Below are positions 33,689-44,730 of a stretch of 64,000 nucleotides of DNA, in pieces. The translations under genes and the position numbers were made by a program. The notes below the pieces were generated by a model. It had not been told where the DNA came from. It worked only from the letters and a program-made list of their open reading frames with translations, and did no database searches. The DNA is from Corallium rubrum (Eukaryota > Cnidaria > Anthozoa > Scleralcyonacea > Coralliidae): contig OZ036006.1 in assembly GCA_964035015.1 (NCBI GenBank), positions 62,001-126,000 of the forward strand. The letters run 5' to 3'. Every line of letters begins with the position of its first letter. The first letter of the stretch is position 1.

Positions 33689-35000
33689 CACCCCCTAAGG
33701 TTTCTTTTTAAAAAAAACAGTGGCACAACTATGATGGGGGCGGGGGGGAGGGGGGTGCGACCTTTGCCCTTTTTCCAAATTACGGGGTTGTTTATATATA
33801 TGGAGGTGTTCACCAGCCCAGATGCCTGGGCTAGCCCGCTTTGCCGAGTTCTTGCTTATCCTATATAATTATTTCTTGTTAATTTTCATCTTGTGTTTAT
33901 ATATGAGCCAGGCCAACCCGCCTAGCGAATATCTCGCTTTGTCAGACCGAGATCTTGGTTACCCAGGCTGGTTTTCTCCCATGTTAACACAATTGACCAG
34001 TCTGGCTTGCCTACCTGGGCTGGCACTAAAAGCTTTGTACACGTGACAAAATTTGTTTTCATCAGCTTTCTTCGACATATTAACAATTCACAAGTTCTGC
34101 TTCTTCATGTACAGTTCATATTTAAAACAATGAGATTTCGTGTCTTGCCAGAACTGATAAATTACACAATTAGCACAACAAGCACATGCCAGCACGGCTA
34201 GGCGAGCTATCCCTTCTCATGTAAACACAATCAACTCGGCAAAGCAACTGCTAGCTCTCGGGTACCCGATACAATTTCTTAATTTAATTGCTCTAATTTT
34301 TATGAATATGTAATATTGAAAATAATATATCAGTCAAAAGTGCTGTTAGAATGTGCGGAAATGCCATTAAAGATGCCCTTAACCTATCCGGGCTGGGCTT
34401 TTTTGTAGTCAAGAAGGCCGGGGGTAGATCCCGTACCAAAAATTACAACCTGACATAGCGAGAATCTGGTCAGAATCTGACCATAAAGCTAAATCTTAGA
34501 CGTTAAGTAAGCAAGACAAAGCGAGATATCTGATTTGTCTTGCCATATCCTGAAGAGAAGAGACTTGTACCGCCAGATTATCGTTGGAATTATTGCTAAT
34601 GAGAACGGTACAAAACGAAACAGATGTTATCTCGTGTGTCATGGTTCAGCATGACATTTGTCAGGCTCTTTTCTCAGCCAAAACATAGCAAGAATAAGCG
34701 TGACAAAGCTAATCTATTTTAAAATCTGCATGTCGCGGTTAAGCATGACTTTTGTCAGGCTCTAGAGACTCTCTTCTTAGCCAAAACCCAACAAGAATAA
34801 GCGTGAAAATTTAAGTGATTGGGCAAAGCAATTTTAGGGGGGGGGGGGGGGGAGTTATGGGGAAAATAGCTGATAACGGCTAATTAGCAGAGAATGTCAG
34901 AATTTTAACGCCGATTTTAACCTTGCAAACGATTTTGCAAATGTTAATGCTCAGAAATCGATGTACTTAAAATATTCTAAAGGGAAAGTAAACATGCATG
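33689..35000. other. Diverged MITE pieces and unique sequence
   Basis: It holds a G-rich patch at 33735-33760, degraded copies of the previous MITE to about 34260, repeated AATCTGGTCAGAATCTGACC-like sequence near 34460 (related to 43465), and a 16-G run at 34837-34852. No gene is supported. Confidence 0.5.
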
Positions 35001-35201
35001 CTATTGCTATAAAAGTAGCGTGCTGCGTAGGCAGTGTAGAAACAACAATCGAAATATAGTAAGGTTATTATAAATGATATTGGGCATTTCACTCGATTAC
35101 ATAGCATGTTCTAAGGATTTAGGGTGAAGGAAAATTCGAGTGTAGAATATATACATTTTAAGACCAAACCGGGAGCAGTTGCGAAAAATGCAACTACACA
35201 G

Positions 35202-35273
35202 GCCCTCCGGCAGGAATTGAACCCACGACCTTGCGATTCTAGTGCAATGCTCTGACCACTGAGCCACGGAGGC
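35202..35273 (-). repeat. tRNA-like SINE head, copy 1
   Basis: 72-nt tRNA-like fold: acceptor GCCTCCG with CGGAGGG, A box TGGCTCAGTGGTCAG, B box GGTTCAATTCC. The anticodon loop CTAGAAT would give AGA, but the stem has mismatches. It is embedded in a repeated body, so a SINE head rather than a gene. Confidence 0.72.
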
Positions 35274-35508
35274 CGTTGCCGAGAGCTCGATCGCGAGTTC
35301 TGTATATATAATAAGGTGGTAATGCCAGGAGAGAATTGGGTATATTATAAATGATATTGGGCATTTCACTCGATTACATAGCATGTTCTAAGGATTTAGG
35401 GTGAAGGAAAATTCGAGTGTAGAATATATACATTTTAAGACCAAACCGGGAGCCAGGCATTACCACCTTATTATATATACAGAACTCGCGATCGAGCTCT
35501 CGGCAACG

Positions 35509-35580
35509 GCCTCCGTGGCTCAGTGGTCAGAGCATTGCACTAGAATCGCAAGGTCGTGGGTTCAATTCCTGCCGGAGGGC
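35509..35580 (+). repeat. tRNA-like SINE head, copy 2
   Basis: Appears to be the exact reverse complement of copy 1 at 35202-35273. It is followed by the SINE body (TGTGTAGTTGCATTTTTCGC and CCCGGTTTGGTC). The conceptual translation VAQWSEHCTRIARSW is an artefact of the tRNA sequence. Confidence 0.72.
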
Positions 35581-35785
35581 CTGTGTAGTTGCATTTTTCG
35601 CAACTGCTCCCGGTTTGGTCTTAAAATGTATATATTCTACACTCGAATTTTCCTTCACCCTAAATCCTTAGAACATGCTATGTAATCGAGTGAAATGCCC
35701 AATATCATTTATAATATACCCAATTCTCACCTGGCATTACCACCTTATTATATATACAGAACTCGCGATCGAGCTCTCGGCAACG

Positions 35786-35857
35786 GCCTCCGTGGCTCAG
35801 TGGTCAGAGCATTGCACTAGAATCGCAAGGTCGTGGGTTCAATTCCTGCCGGAGGGC
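35786..35857 (+). repeat. tRNA-like SINE head, copy 3
   Basis: Same sequence as copy 2. Its body is interrupted two bases after the acceptor end by the satellite-bearing element and continues at 41062. Confidence 0.72.
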
Positions 35858-35959
35858 CTGTGTAGTGATGGTTGTCCAATACTGTAGCAAGCATACGGAT
35901 CGTTAGTTTCGTGAAATTTTGGTTACCATCGGACAAGTCGTTTTGTCATGACGACTCGA

Positions 35960-38615
35960 AAAAGCAGAGTATCAATCCGTACGAGTCGTAACGGATGGTA
36001 AGCTGATTGTCGATCCGTAAATATAGTGTGTCGATCCGTACGGGTTGTGACGAACCGTATGCTACGTTTCACCATCCGTGAATATAAGTAGTATCGTGCG
36101 GTGTAGCTAAGGTAGCCCTCAAAAAAGTTGTCGATCCGTACGAGTCGTAACGGATGGTAAGCTAATTATCGATCGGTAAATATAGTGTGTCGATCCGTCC
36201 GAGTCGTAACGGATGGTAAGCTAATTCTCCATCCGTAAATATAGTGTGTCGATCCGTACGAGTCGTAACGGATGGTGAGCTAATTCTTGATCCGTAAATA
36301 TAGTGTGTCGATCCGTACGAGTCGTGACGAACCGTATGCTACGTTTCACCCTCCGTGAATATAAGTAGTGTCGTGCGGTGTAGGTAAGGTAGCCCTCAAA
36401 AAAGTTGTCGATCCGTACGAGTCGTAACGGATGGTAAGGTAATTCTCGATCCGTAAATATAGTGTGTCGATCCGTACGGGTCGTAACGGATGGTAAGGTA
36501 ATTCTCCATCCGTAAATATAGTGTGTCGATCCGTACGAGTCGTAAAGGATGGTAAGCTAATTATCGATCCGTAAATATAGTGTGTGTCGATCCGTACGAG
36601 TCGTAACGGATGGTAAGCTAATTCTCCATCCGTAAATATAGTGTGTCGATCCGTACGAGTCGTAACGGATGGTAAGGTAATTCTCGATACGTAAATATAG
36701 TGTGTCGATCCGTACGGATCGTGACGAACCGTATGCTACGTTTCACCATTGGCGAATATAATAAGTATCGTGCGGTGTAGCTGAGGTAGCCCTCAAAAAA
36801 GTTGTCGATCCATACGAATCGTAACGGATGGTAAGCTAATTCTCCATCCGTAAATATAGTGTGTCGATCCGTACGGGTCGTGACGAACCGTATGCTACGT
36901 TTCACCATCCGTGAATATAAGTAGTATCGTGCGGTGTAGCTAAGGTAGCCCTCAAAAAAGTTGTCGATCCGTACGAGTCGTAACGGATGGTAAGCTAATT
37001 CTCCATCCGTAAATATAGTGTGTCGATCCGTACGAGTCGTAACGGATGGTAAGCTAATTCTCGACCGGTAAATATAGTGTGTCGATCCGTACGAGTCGTA
37101 ACGGATGGTAAGCTAATTCTCCATCCGTAAATATAGTGTGTCGATCCGTACGGGTCGTGACGAACCGTATGCTACGTTTCACCATCCGTGAATATAATAA
37201 GTATCGTGCGGTGTAGCTAAGGTAGCCCTCAAAAAAGTTGTCGATCCGTACGAGTCCTAACGGATGGTAAGGTAATTCTCCATCCGTAAATATAGTGTGT
37301 CGATCCGTACGGGTCGTGACGAACCGTATGCTACGTTTCACCATTCGTGAATATAATAAGTATCGTGCGGTGTAGCTAAGGTAGCCCTCAAAAAAGTTGT
37401 CGATCCGTACGAGTCGTAACGGATGGTAAGCTAATTCTCCATCCGTAAATATAGTGTGTCGATCCGTACGGGTCGTGACGAACCGTATGCTACGTTTCAC
37501 CATCCGTGAATATAATAAGTATCGTGCGGTGTAGCTAAGGTAGCCCTCAAAAAAGTTGTCGATCCGTACGAGTCGTAACGGATGGTAAGGTAATTCTCCA
37601 TCCGTAAATATAGTGTGTCGATCCGTACGGGTCGTGACGAACCGTATGCTACGTTTCACCATTCGTGAATATAATAAGTATCGTGCGGTGTAGCTAAGGT
37701 AGCCCTCAAAAAAGTTGTCGATCCGTACGAGTCGTAACGGATGGTAAGGTAATTCTCCATCGGTAAATATTGTGTGTCGATCCGTACGGGTTGTGACGAA
37801 CCGTATGCTACGTTTCACCATCCGTGAATATAATAAGTATCATGCGGTGTAGGTAAGGTAGGCCTCAAAAAAGTTGTCGATCCGTACGAGTCGTAACGGA
37901 TGGTAAGCTAATTCTCGATCCGTAAATATCGTGTGTCGATGCGTACGGGTCGTAACGGATGGTGAGCCAATTCTCCATCCGTAAATATAGTGTGTCGATC
38001 CGTACGGGTCGTAACGGATGGTAAGCCAATTCTCCATCCGTAAATATAGTGTGTCGATCCGTACGGGTCGTGACGAACCGTATGCTACGTTTCACCATCC
38101 GTGAATATAATAAGTATCGTGCGGTGTAGCTAAGGTAGCCCTCAAAAAAGTTGTCGATCCGTACGAGTCGTAACGGATGGTAAGGTAATTCTCCATCCGT
38201 AAATATAGTGTGTCGATCCGTACGGGTCGTGACGAACCGTATGCTACGTTTCACCATTCGTGAATATAATAAGTATCGTGCGGTGTAGCTAAGGTAGCCC
38301 TCAAAAAAGTTGTCGATCCCTACGAGTCGTAACGGATGGTAAGGTAATTCTCCATCCGTAAATATAGTGTGTCGATCCGTACGGGTCGTGACGAACCGTA
38401 TGCTACGTTTCACCATCCGTGAATATAATAAATATCGTGCGGTGTAGCTAAGGTAGTCCTCAAAAAAGTTGTCGGTCCGTACGAGTCGTAACGGATGGTA
38501 AGTTAATTCTCCATCCGTAAATATAGTGTGTCGATCCGTACACCCTCCGTAAATATAATAACTATCGTGTGTACTAAGGTAGCCCTCAAAAAAGTTGTCG
38601 ATCCCTACGAGTTGC
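35960..38615. repeat. Satellite with 59-bp units and a 159-bp higher-order unit
   Basis: The basic 59-bp unit runs CGATCCGTACGAGTCGTAAC, then GGATGGTAAGCTAATTCTCC, ATCCGTAAATATAGTGTGT. A related 100-bp unit contains GACGAACCGTATGCTACGTT and GTAGCCCTCAAAAAAGTTGT. They alternate as a 159-bp higher-order repeat, most regularly from 37240 to 38420. Because 159 is divisible by three, spurious minus-strand ORFs of up to 255 codons appear; these are not genes. Confidence 0.95.
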
Positions 38616-38619
38616 GACA

Positions 38620-39722
38620 GACGGTATAGAACAAACGCAATCGCTGTATGTTTCTTATTTGTAATCGTCCTCGACGGCTTCAGTACTTTACTAAGCTGGA
38701 GTAATCAAGGATTATGTAAATGCGTTCGACGCATGTGGAGCAATAGATGAATAGATGGTGAATTAAGATTGCTTTATAAACATAAAATTATGCTGTAACG
38801 AATTATGAGAATACAGCGTCTCAATAATTAACCTCAATGTTTTTGACAACGTTGATCCCGCATTCCCGTTCGTTAGTTCGATTTGAAATATGACCGCTCG
38901 ATTAGTCAGCCACAAATATTGCAAAACGTGAAGTTCGATTAGGCAAACGTGTCGCTTGAATGGAAAAATTATAGTCGCGAGGCTTGCTCGTTTCAAGTGA
39001 ATGTTGTTCGAATTAGATGTATGGCGTTCAAATGGTCACATTGAATTTTGACATAATAAACGCGCCATATGATTACCGTATGTTATTTTAATATTACGTG
39101 GTTTATATTCTGCATTGTATTTATTTGATCGGCCATGCTATAGAAAATTTCTTGCATCATTCTGCTGGCCTAATCGTGAACATTTCTACGGGCAAGCTCG
39201 TATCCACTGCTCCTGTGTCAGTCGCGAGGCAGCATTTCACTTCTGCCATTCTGATATAAAGAACTCCTAGTTTTTAAAATAACATACGGTAATCATATGG
39301 CGCGTTTATAATGTCAAAATTCAATGTGACCATCTGAACGCCATACATCTAATTCGAACAACATTAACTTGAAACGAGCAAGCCTCGCGACTATAAATTT
39401 TCCATTGAAGCGACACGCTTGCCAAATCGAACTTCATGTTTGTGATATTTGCGGCTGACTTATCTACCGGTCATATTTCAAATCGAACTAACCGGAACGA
39501 ACCGGAATGCGGGATCACCGTTGTCAAAAACATTGAGGCTAACCTTCAATTTAGACACTGTATTTTGATAATTCGTTACACCATAATTTTATGTTTATAA
39601 ACCAATCTTCATTCACCATTTACTGGTGGACATGCGTCGAACGCATTTACATAATCTTTGATAGTAAACTACTGAAGCCGTCGACGATATAAATAAGAAA
39701 CATACAGCGATTGCGTTTGTCA
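38620..39722. repeat. Inverted repeat between the two satellites
   Basis: The left arm, about 38624-39100 (GCAATCGCTGTATGTTTCTTA, ATGCGTTCGACGCATGT, ACAACGTTGATCCCGCATTC), returns in reverse complement at about 39270-39722 with roughly 10 percent divergence. The middle (39100-39270) is unique. No coding content. Confidence 0.87.
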
Positions 39723-39734
39723 TGGGAATATCGG

Positions 39735-40515
39735 ACAAGCGAGTCGTCATATAAGTTCATATTTCTTTAGCGTTTCTGGTGATTTTGTTTATAGTTATGA
39801 CAAGCGACGTCATATAAGTTCATATTGTTTTAGCGTTTGCAAGGTTTTTTGAGAACAAGGCAATCCTGAACACGACGTGATATATAAATCATCATGTATA
39901 TATGACAAGCGACGTCATATAAGTTCACTTCCTTGAGCGTTTGCAAGCTTTTTTGAGAACAAGGCAATCGTGTATAAATCATCATTTATATATGACAAGC
40001 GACGTCATATAAATTCATATTCCTTGAGCGTTTGCAAGGTTTTTTTACAACGAGGCAATCCTGTATAAATCATCATGTATATATGACAAGCGACGTCATA
40101 TAAATTCATATTCCTTGAGCGTTTGCAAGTTTTTTTTAGAACGAGGCAATCCTGTATAAATCATCATGTATATATGACAAGCGACGTCATATAAATTCAT
40201 ATTCCTTGAGCGTTTGCAAGGTTTTTTAGAACGAGGCAATCCTGTATAAATCATCATGCATATATGACAAGCGACGTCATATAAATTCATATTCCTTGAG
40301 CGTTTGCAAGGTTTTTTTAGAACGAGGCAATCCTGTATAAATCATCATGTATATATGACAAGCGACGTCATATAAATTCATATTCCTTGAGCGTTTGCAA
40401 GGTTTTTTAGAACGAGGCAATCCTGTATAAATCATCATGTATATATGACAAGCGACGTCATATAAATTCATATTCCTTGAGTGTTTGCAAGGTTTTTTTA
40501 GAACGAGGCAATCCT
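39735..40515. repeat. Satellite with ~90-bp units
   Basis: About eight copies of a 90-91-bp unit containing ATATGACAAGCGACGTCATA, TTCATATTCCTTGAGCGTTT, GCAAGGTTTTTT and GAGGCAATCCTGTATAAATC. The left copies are more diverged than those on the right. ACGTCATA sits in every unit. Confidence 0.94.
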
Positions 40516-41199
40516 CATGTGTCACATGCGACGTGAGAAGTTGTTATTGCTTCAACGTTTTGTAATATAAGTTGTTATTGCTTTAACGTTTCAAGGTGAT
40601 TGTTAATATGGTTTTAAAGTTACGATATTTGGCTTACCCATTGTAAATGAAGTATTTGTAATCAGTATACGAGCTGTACGATGCGTACGGATCGTAAGTT
40701 GTTTAATTTTGTAAGGGTGTCATGTGGTCGCTCAGCTGCAGTTGATTGGTGGTTGACGGATGTAACGGATCGTAAATTAAGTATTTTCAATCCGTACCAT
40801 CCGTACGAACCGTACGGATGGTAAGGTCATTTGGTGAGGATGCAATATTGTAGCTCAGCTGGAGTTCATCCGTGAAGCGCAGGCTGCGCAGCATGACGCA
40901 ATTAACGAAACGAAAATGTAGATTACGGATCGTAAATAACGTTTACCATCCGTATACGATCCGTATGAATTCACGAAACGAAAATATAGATTACGGATGG
41001 TAAATAACCTTTACGATCCGTATGAATGCGACAGTATTGGACATGTATGGATGTGTGTAGTTGCATTTTTCGCAACTGCTCCCGGTTTGGTCTTAAAATG
41101 TATATATTCTACACTCGAATTTTCCTTCACCCTAAGTCCTTAGAACATGTATAGTAAGGTTAGATATACTGACGAAACAGAGAACGTAGGAGTCTAACG

Positions 41200-41223
41200 T
41201 TTCGAGCGAAGGCCCTTCGTCAG
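41200..41223 (-). ncRNA. Hammerhead-like core, copy 1
   Basis: On the minus strand CTGACGA, a 4-bp stem GGGC/GCTC, then GAAA and ACGT...ACGT that could form stem III. This fits CUGANGA-stem II-GAAA of a hammerhead ribozyme, a motif known from Penelope terminal repeats. Stem I is not evident, so activity is doubtful. Confidence 0.4.
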
Positions 41224-41299
41224 AGAGAAGTGCTATTGCTACCCTGCTTTTCGGCATTACATGCATGCATTATACCTGATGGTGAATAGAGATAGAAGC

Positions 41300-41849
41300 A
41301 CCATACTGCGCCAATTGTGACTTTTGCTCCAGGGTACAGCTGTTGCTGGGAACGGCTAAACATGCAGAGAGTTAATATCGGAGAGTTAAATCGGAGAGTT
41401 AAGATTTCGGAGAGTTAACTTTGAGCCACGCCCACGTCACGCCCACTTTTTTCAATGACCACACCTAATTTCTTAACTCTCCTGATGTTTTTTTTTGGAC
41501 TAACGTCAGAGAGTTAGTTTTAACTTTAACTCTTTTCCTTCAAAAAGTAAAATAAGACGCGGGAGTTAACTTTGGTGTGGGTGACTCAAATTTAACTCTC
41601 CGATATTAACTCTCTGTTTAGTCAAACCCGCTGTTGCTTATCCTGTGGAGTGTTCTTGTCTTGATCAGCGCGTTCTTCATCTAACGATGATCTGCTAAAT
41701 TCATCAGTGGATTCAGTGCCTTTTCCATCATTTAACTCATGATTACGTTCTACAAATGTCAAGTCTTCGACAACATCTATAAAATCTCCGTCCTCACATC
41801 TGGTCTTTTTAGAAGATTTTCGTTTCGAATTGAGCGACATATTTAACAT
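41300..41849 (-). pseudogene. Coding exon split by a MITE
   Basis: The minus ORF (start ATG at 41849 or 41840) encodes a Ser/Lys/Asp-rich N terminus (SLNSKRKSSKKTR, FIDVVEDL) and reaches DKQQ at 41638. There the MITE at 41348-41629 interrupts it. Beyond the MITE the frame resumes with LYPGAKVTIG (about 41310-41338), a phrase seen at the N terminus of transposase-like multicopy proteins in cnidarians. The interrupted frame ends after a few more codons in the MITE. Confidence 0.5.
41348..41629. mobile_element. 282-bp MITE with 8-9-bp target duplication
   Basis: The ends are inverted: AGAGAGTTAATATCGGAGAG on the left and CTCTCCGATATTAACTCTCT on the right, with looser matching at the tips. GCTGTTGCT occurs on both sides (41339-41347, 41630-41638), which suits a hAT-like insertion. 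GAGAGTTAA is repeated inside. Confidence 0.82.
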
Positions 41850-42166
41850 GATAGCGATAGGTAGTTAACGCTGTTGATTGGCTGCTTGTAGACGTGGAAT
41901 TTTTGTCCCGTGACCAGATTAGTGTAGGCGCGCAATTTGAGTTTGTCGTTGTCGTTGAACTGATCGCTCGAAGAGCTCATCTTGGAACCGACAAAAATTC
42001 TTGTACACAATATATTTTTTATTCAATCATGACCAATATTTTCTATGGTTGTATTTACTTTACAAGTGACAAGACAGTGTCATTCCGAAGTGTCATTCCG
42101 AAGTCGCGGTGCATTCTCAGAGATGCATTTGAAGTGCGTGAGAAGTCGAGGTGAAGTGGTGCATGC
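41850..42166. other. Spacer, possible bidirectional upstream region
   Basis: It separates the minus-strand split exon from the plus-strand candidate at 42167. No motif can be assigned with confidence. Confidence 0.35.
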
Positions 42167-42217
42167 ATGGTAAACAGCAAATATTCGTCGGCGTTGTTCT
42201 TCAAGTTTCTTCAAAAC
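42167..42217 (+). CDS. Candidate small first exon MVNSKYSSALFF
   Basis: ATG opens 17 codons ending exactly at donor GTAAGT in phase 0. A second open segment at 42506 could follow. I do not recognise the protein. Support is limited to splice signals and phase. Confidence 0.3.
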
Positions 42218-42505
42218 GTAAGTGAATCAATTCAGTTTATTTACCAGTATACTATGGATAGTAAAGGCCTTATAAGGAGTATTCTAGACAAAAACTTTGG
42301 AAGAAAGGGTTAGATTGACCAGCCACAAATTTTGGCGCGCAAATCAGAAGTGTTCGGTTGAAATCAACACATAGGTCCTAGTTATATAGAGCTCGACGTT
42401 TTTAGTTTGATGTTAGCCTTAAGAAACGTGCAAGGTTTTACATGCCAATAAATACAATTCAAGGTGGCTAAATTAGCCTTTGCCTTTATTTTTCCGACCG
42501 CAGAG

Positions 42506-42619
42506 GATAGACATCTGTTAGACCGCTATTCTGCAGATCTACATATCCACATAAAGAAGGCGATCGTAGAGGGGGAAAATGTTTCTGTGGACGACTTAAT
42601 ACAAAAGATGGAGACCTGA
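42506..42619 (+). CDS. Candidate terminal exon
   Basis: After a pyrimidine-rich stretch ending CCGACCGCAGAG, a frame opens as DRHLLDRYSADLHIHIKKAI and ends DDLIQKMET with TGA at 42617-42619. Composition is protein-like and phase 0 suits the exon at 42167. A further donor-like GTGAGT at about 42696 could extend a transcript. Unrecognised. Confidence 0.33.
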   Translation, partial: DRHLLDRYSADLHIHIKKAIVEGENVSVDDLIQKMET

Positions 42620-42772
42620 TCACTTCTCTTCGCCTTCAGAAGGCCTGCATCAAGATAACCTGACGTCTCAACCGCCAATTTTAAACCAGTTGAGGTGAGT
42701 AGTTATTAATATTTGTTTCTGATTTTTAAGCAGTAGGTGTACGATCTCAACTCTCAAAAAAGTAGTGCGATA

Positions 42773-42780
42773 TATATATA

Positions 42781-42859
<79 letters not shown>
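42773..42859. repeat. (TA)n microsatellite
   Basis: Long TA dinucleotide run with a single small interruption. The YIYIY ORFs on both strands are artefacts. Confidence 0.96.
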
Positions 42860-42862
<3 letters not shown>

Positions 42863-43031
42863 TCGCATGTCCAGGTGCCAGCATATGTATTAAATGTTTA
42901 TCTTGATGGCCGATGGCGCCGCGACTCGCGAATATCAGTAGATTTGACTTACCTTTCCTGTTATTTTAAAGCTGCTTCTTTCATTTCTTTTTTATGTATA
43001 GACTATGTAATATCCTTGTGTCGCGAATGAG

Positions 43032-43100
43032 ATGGCTCCCCCAGTTGGAAAACAAATTGAAGCCATAACGCAAAAGTTAGTTACGCTCGACGCAAACAAG
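43032..43100 (+). CDS. Candidate first exon MAPPVGKQIEAITQ
   Basis: 23 codons from the ATG to donor GTCAGT after AACAAG, in phase 0. Together with phase-0 exons at 45223-45309 and 52769-52828 it can form one plus-strand gene with symmetrical exons. I do not recognise the product; the combined piece would be acidic and probably unstructured. Confidence 0.38.
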
Positions 43101-43214
43101 GTCAGTCGCCAAACTCAATTAAAGTGTGAAGGATGTTCAAGGATCAGAAGCAATATGTTGATGGACACAGATATAACACGCGTTACAGTAAAATTAAGTA
43201 TTAACCACGTTTAG

Positions 43215-44730
43215 TTTCCAGTATATTTCTGTTTCGTTTGTTTATAAGAATCCAAGTTGCTTTTGCTAAATGTGTATATTAATCTATTTTTGTATTAAAT
43301 AAGAACATTTCGTTGATATGTCTCACTGTCGTGATATCTTTGCGATCTGAAGCCTGAAGGTGCATTATAGTGTGTGTGCGTTATCGCGTTATTCATCGCA
43401 TGTTTATTTTTCCGGTTACAATGACATCAGAAACCATATGTTACAGCCATAAAATGACCAACTATAATCTGGCCAGAATCAGGCCATAAAAATGTCATGG
43501 CGTGCCAAAATTCGTGCTCGATGCTCGTTCAAATTGGTTAAAAATGTCACGTTTCAGTACCGCTATGTCACGCTTATTATCGTCAGGTTCAATTTTCGTT
43601 CATGTCTCGCTCATTTAACTGGCCCGAATCTCGCTGCCGTCTCGCTCAAATTTTTGGTACGGGAGGGGACCAGACTCTATGTGCAAATTTACCCGTTTTT
43701 TACCACTATCTTGATATAAAAAAGCAATAAAGAAATATAATCATGCAGTATTAAAATGTTTGGAATGCATATCAGACGTATCACTCATAAAATAATCAAA
43801 CTTTGTTTGGTATTATGACATCACAATGTCATAAGCATCTCAATGTTTTATTAAATTTTCCTAGTTAATTGTTTTGCATTACCAAAGTAAATATTTTTCT
43901 TGCCATTTGCAAGTTTTCTTGATAAGAATATTCGAATACACATTTTATGAAAAAAAATCCCAGAAAACTAGTAAGAACACGTGATTTTCCAACTATCTAA
44001 ATTCATAACCAACAAAACTTTAAATTGTAGTTAAAACTAAACAGAAATAAGCCTAAATTTGTGCTTATAGATTGTTTTCTGTAGTTTAGTCATAATAAAT
44101 AGCTAAAAATTAAAATTAATAGAATCTTCATTACCATGGCGACTACAAAAATTCGTATATCTTCAATGTTGGTCTTTTACATTTGTGAAATTTCACCGAG
44201 TTGTTTACCAAGTACTAGTGAACGGACTAGTTACAAAAAACAACTGTTGCTTCTTAAACATGCTTAAGATGGCACTATTTTAATATTACAAGAAAATACT
44301 TAACATGCATTGTGGCAGGAAAGACAAAAATAGCAGACTGGAAAAACAGACATATGTAGAACGTAAAGACATCTGTGACAATTTCTAGGACATTAAAAGA
44401 TGAATTAATAAGGTTTTGAAGCTTCTTATTGAGTTATTTTGCTTTTTCAAAAACGTAGAAAATAATCTTTTAAATTGGAGTTGCCATGGCAACACGTTGA
44501 TCAGTTTGGTCAAATGCATAACATCAAAATGTTGCTTATAAAATTTGACAAAGTCTTTATAGTTAATTGATCAAATTACTGTTTCGTTCTGACGTTCTGT
44601 CTAATGATTATATTGCAAAGTTTACATAAATATTAGGCAATAGCAAAACAATTCCATAAATCCATAATTTGCTATCTCACTGTATGTAAACCTAATTGTA
44701 ATGTTCTTACTGCTTATAATATTATTTCTG
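43215..44730. other. AT-rich stretch, no gene seen
   Basis: It includes a degraded repeat shared with about 34440-34500 (ATCTGGCCAGAATCAGGCCA, GTACGGGAGGGGACC). The rest is unique AT-rich sequence and would be intron if the three-exon gene model is right. Confidence 0.5.

Larger units (their letters stand above)
35867..41053. mobile_element. 5.19 kb satellite-filled element with inverted ends and 8-bp duplication
   Basis: It interrupts the SINE body, which reads TGTGTAGTTGCATTTTTCGC when intact. TGTGTAGT is duplicated at 35859-35866 and 41054-41061. The ends share, in inverted orientation, TGTCCAATACTGT and, after a short gap, CATACGGATCG. Inside lie a 59/159-bp satellite (35960-38615), an inverted repeat (38620-39722), a ~90-bp satellite (39735-40515) and subterminal ACGGATCGTAA motifs. 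No transposase is encoded. The 8-bp duplication suits hAT-like or other cut-and-paste families; I cannot assign one. Confidence 0.78.
35068..41149. mobile_element. SINE cluster inserted in the Penelope repeat
   Basis: Flanked by a 13-bp target duplication TATAGTAAGGTTA (35055-35067 and 41150-41162), the length expected for LINE-mediated retrotransposition. It contains a ~270-bp tRNA-derived SINE in minus orientation (35068-35337), a partial minus copy (to 35452), a plus copy (35453-35718) and a second plus copy (35733 onward) cut at 35866 and resuming at 41062. Units are joined by TACCCAATTCTC linkers. The multiple orientations suggest rearrangement after insertion. Confidence 0.78.
35003..41300. 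mobile_element. Penelope-type terminal repeat fragment, split by a nested insertion
   Basis: The left piece (about 35003-35067: GTAGGCAGTGTAGAAACAAC) and the right piece (41163-41300: ATACTGACGAAACAGAGAAC, GTTTCGAGCGAAGG) together resemble the continuous repeat at 46085-46200 that flanks the Penelope element. They are separated by 6.1 kb bounded by a 13-bp duplication. Confidence 0.72.

Noticed and set aside
35509..35580. Functional tRNA gene
   Set aside because: The anticodon stem and first acceptor pair mismatch, and the sequence is the head of a repeated SINE present three times here.
37054..37821. 255-codon minus ORF with 53-residue repeats
   Set aside because: It lies wholly inside the 159-bp satellite; openness follows from a period divisible by three, and neighbouring units with indels break it.
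42668..43030. YIYIYI ORFs
   Set aside because: Translation of a (TA)n microsatellite.
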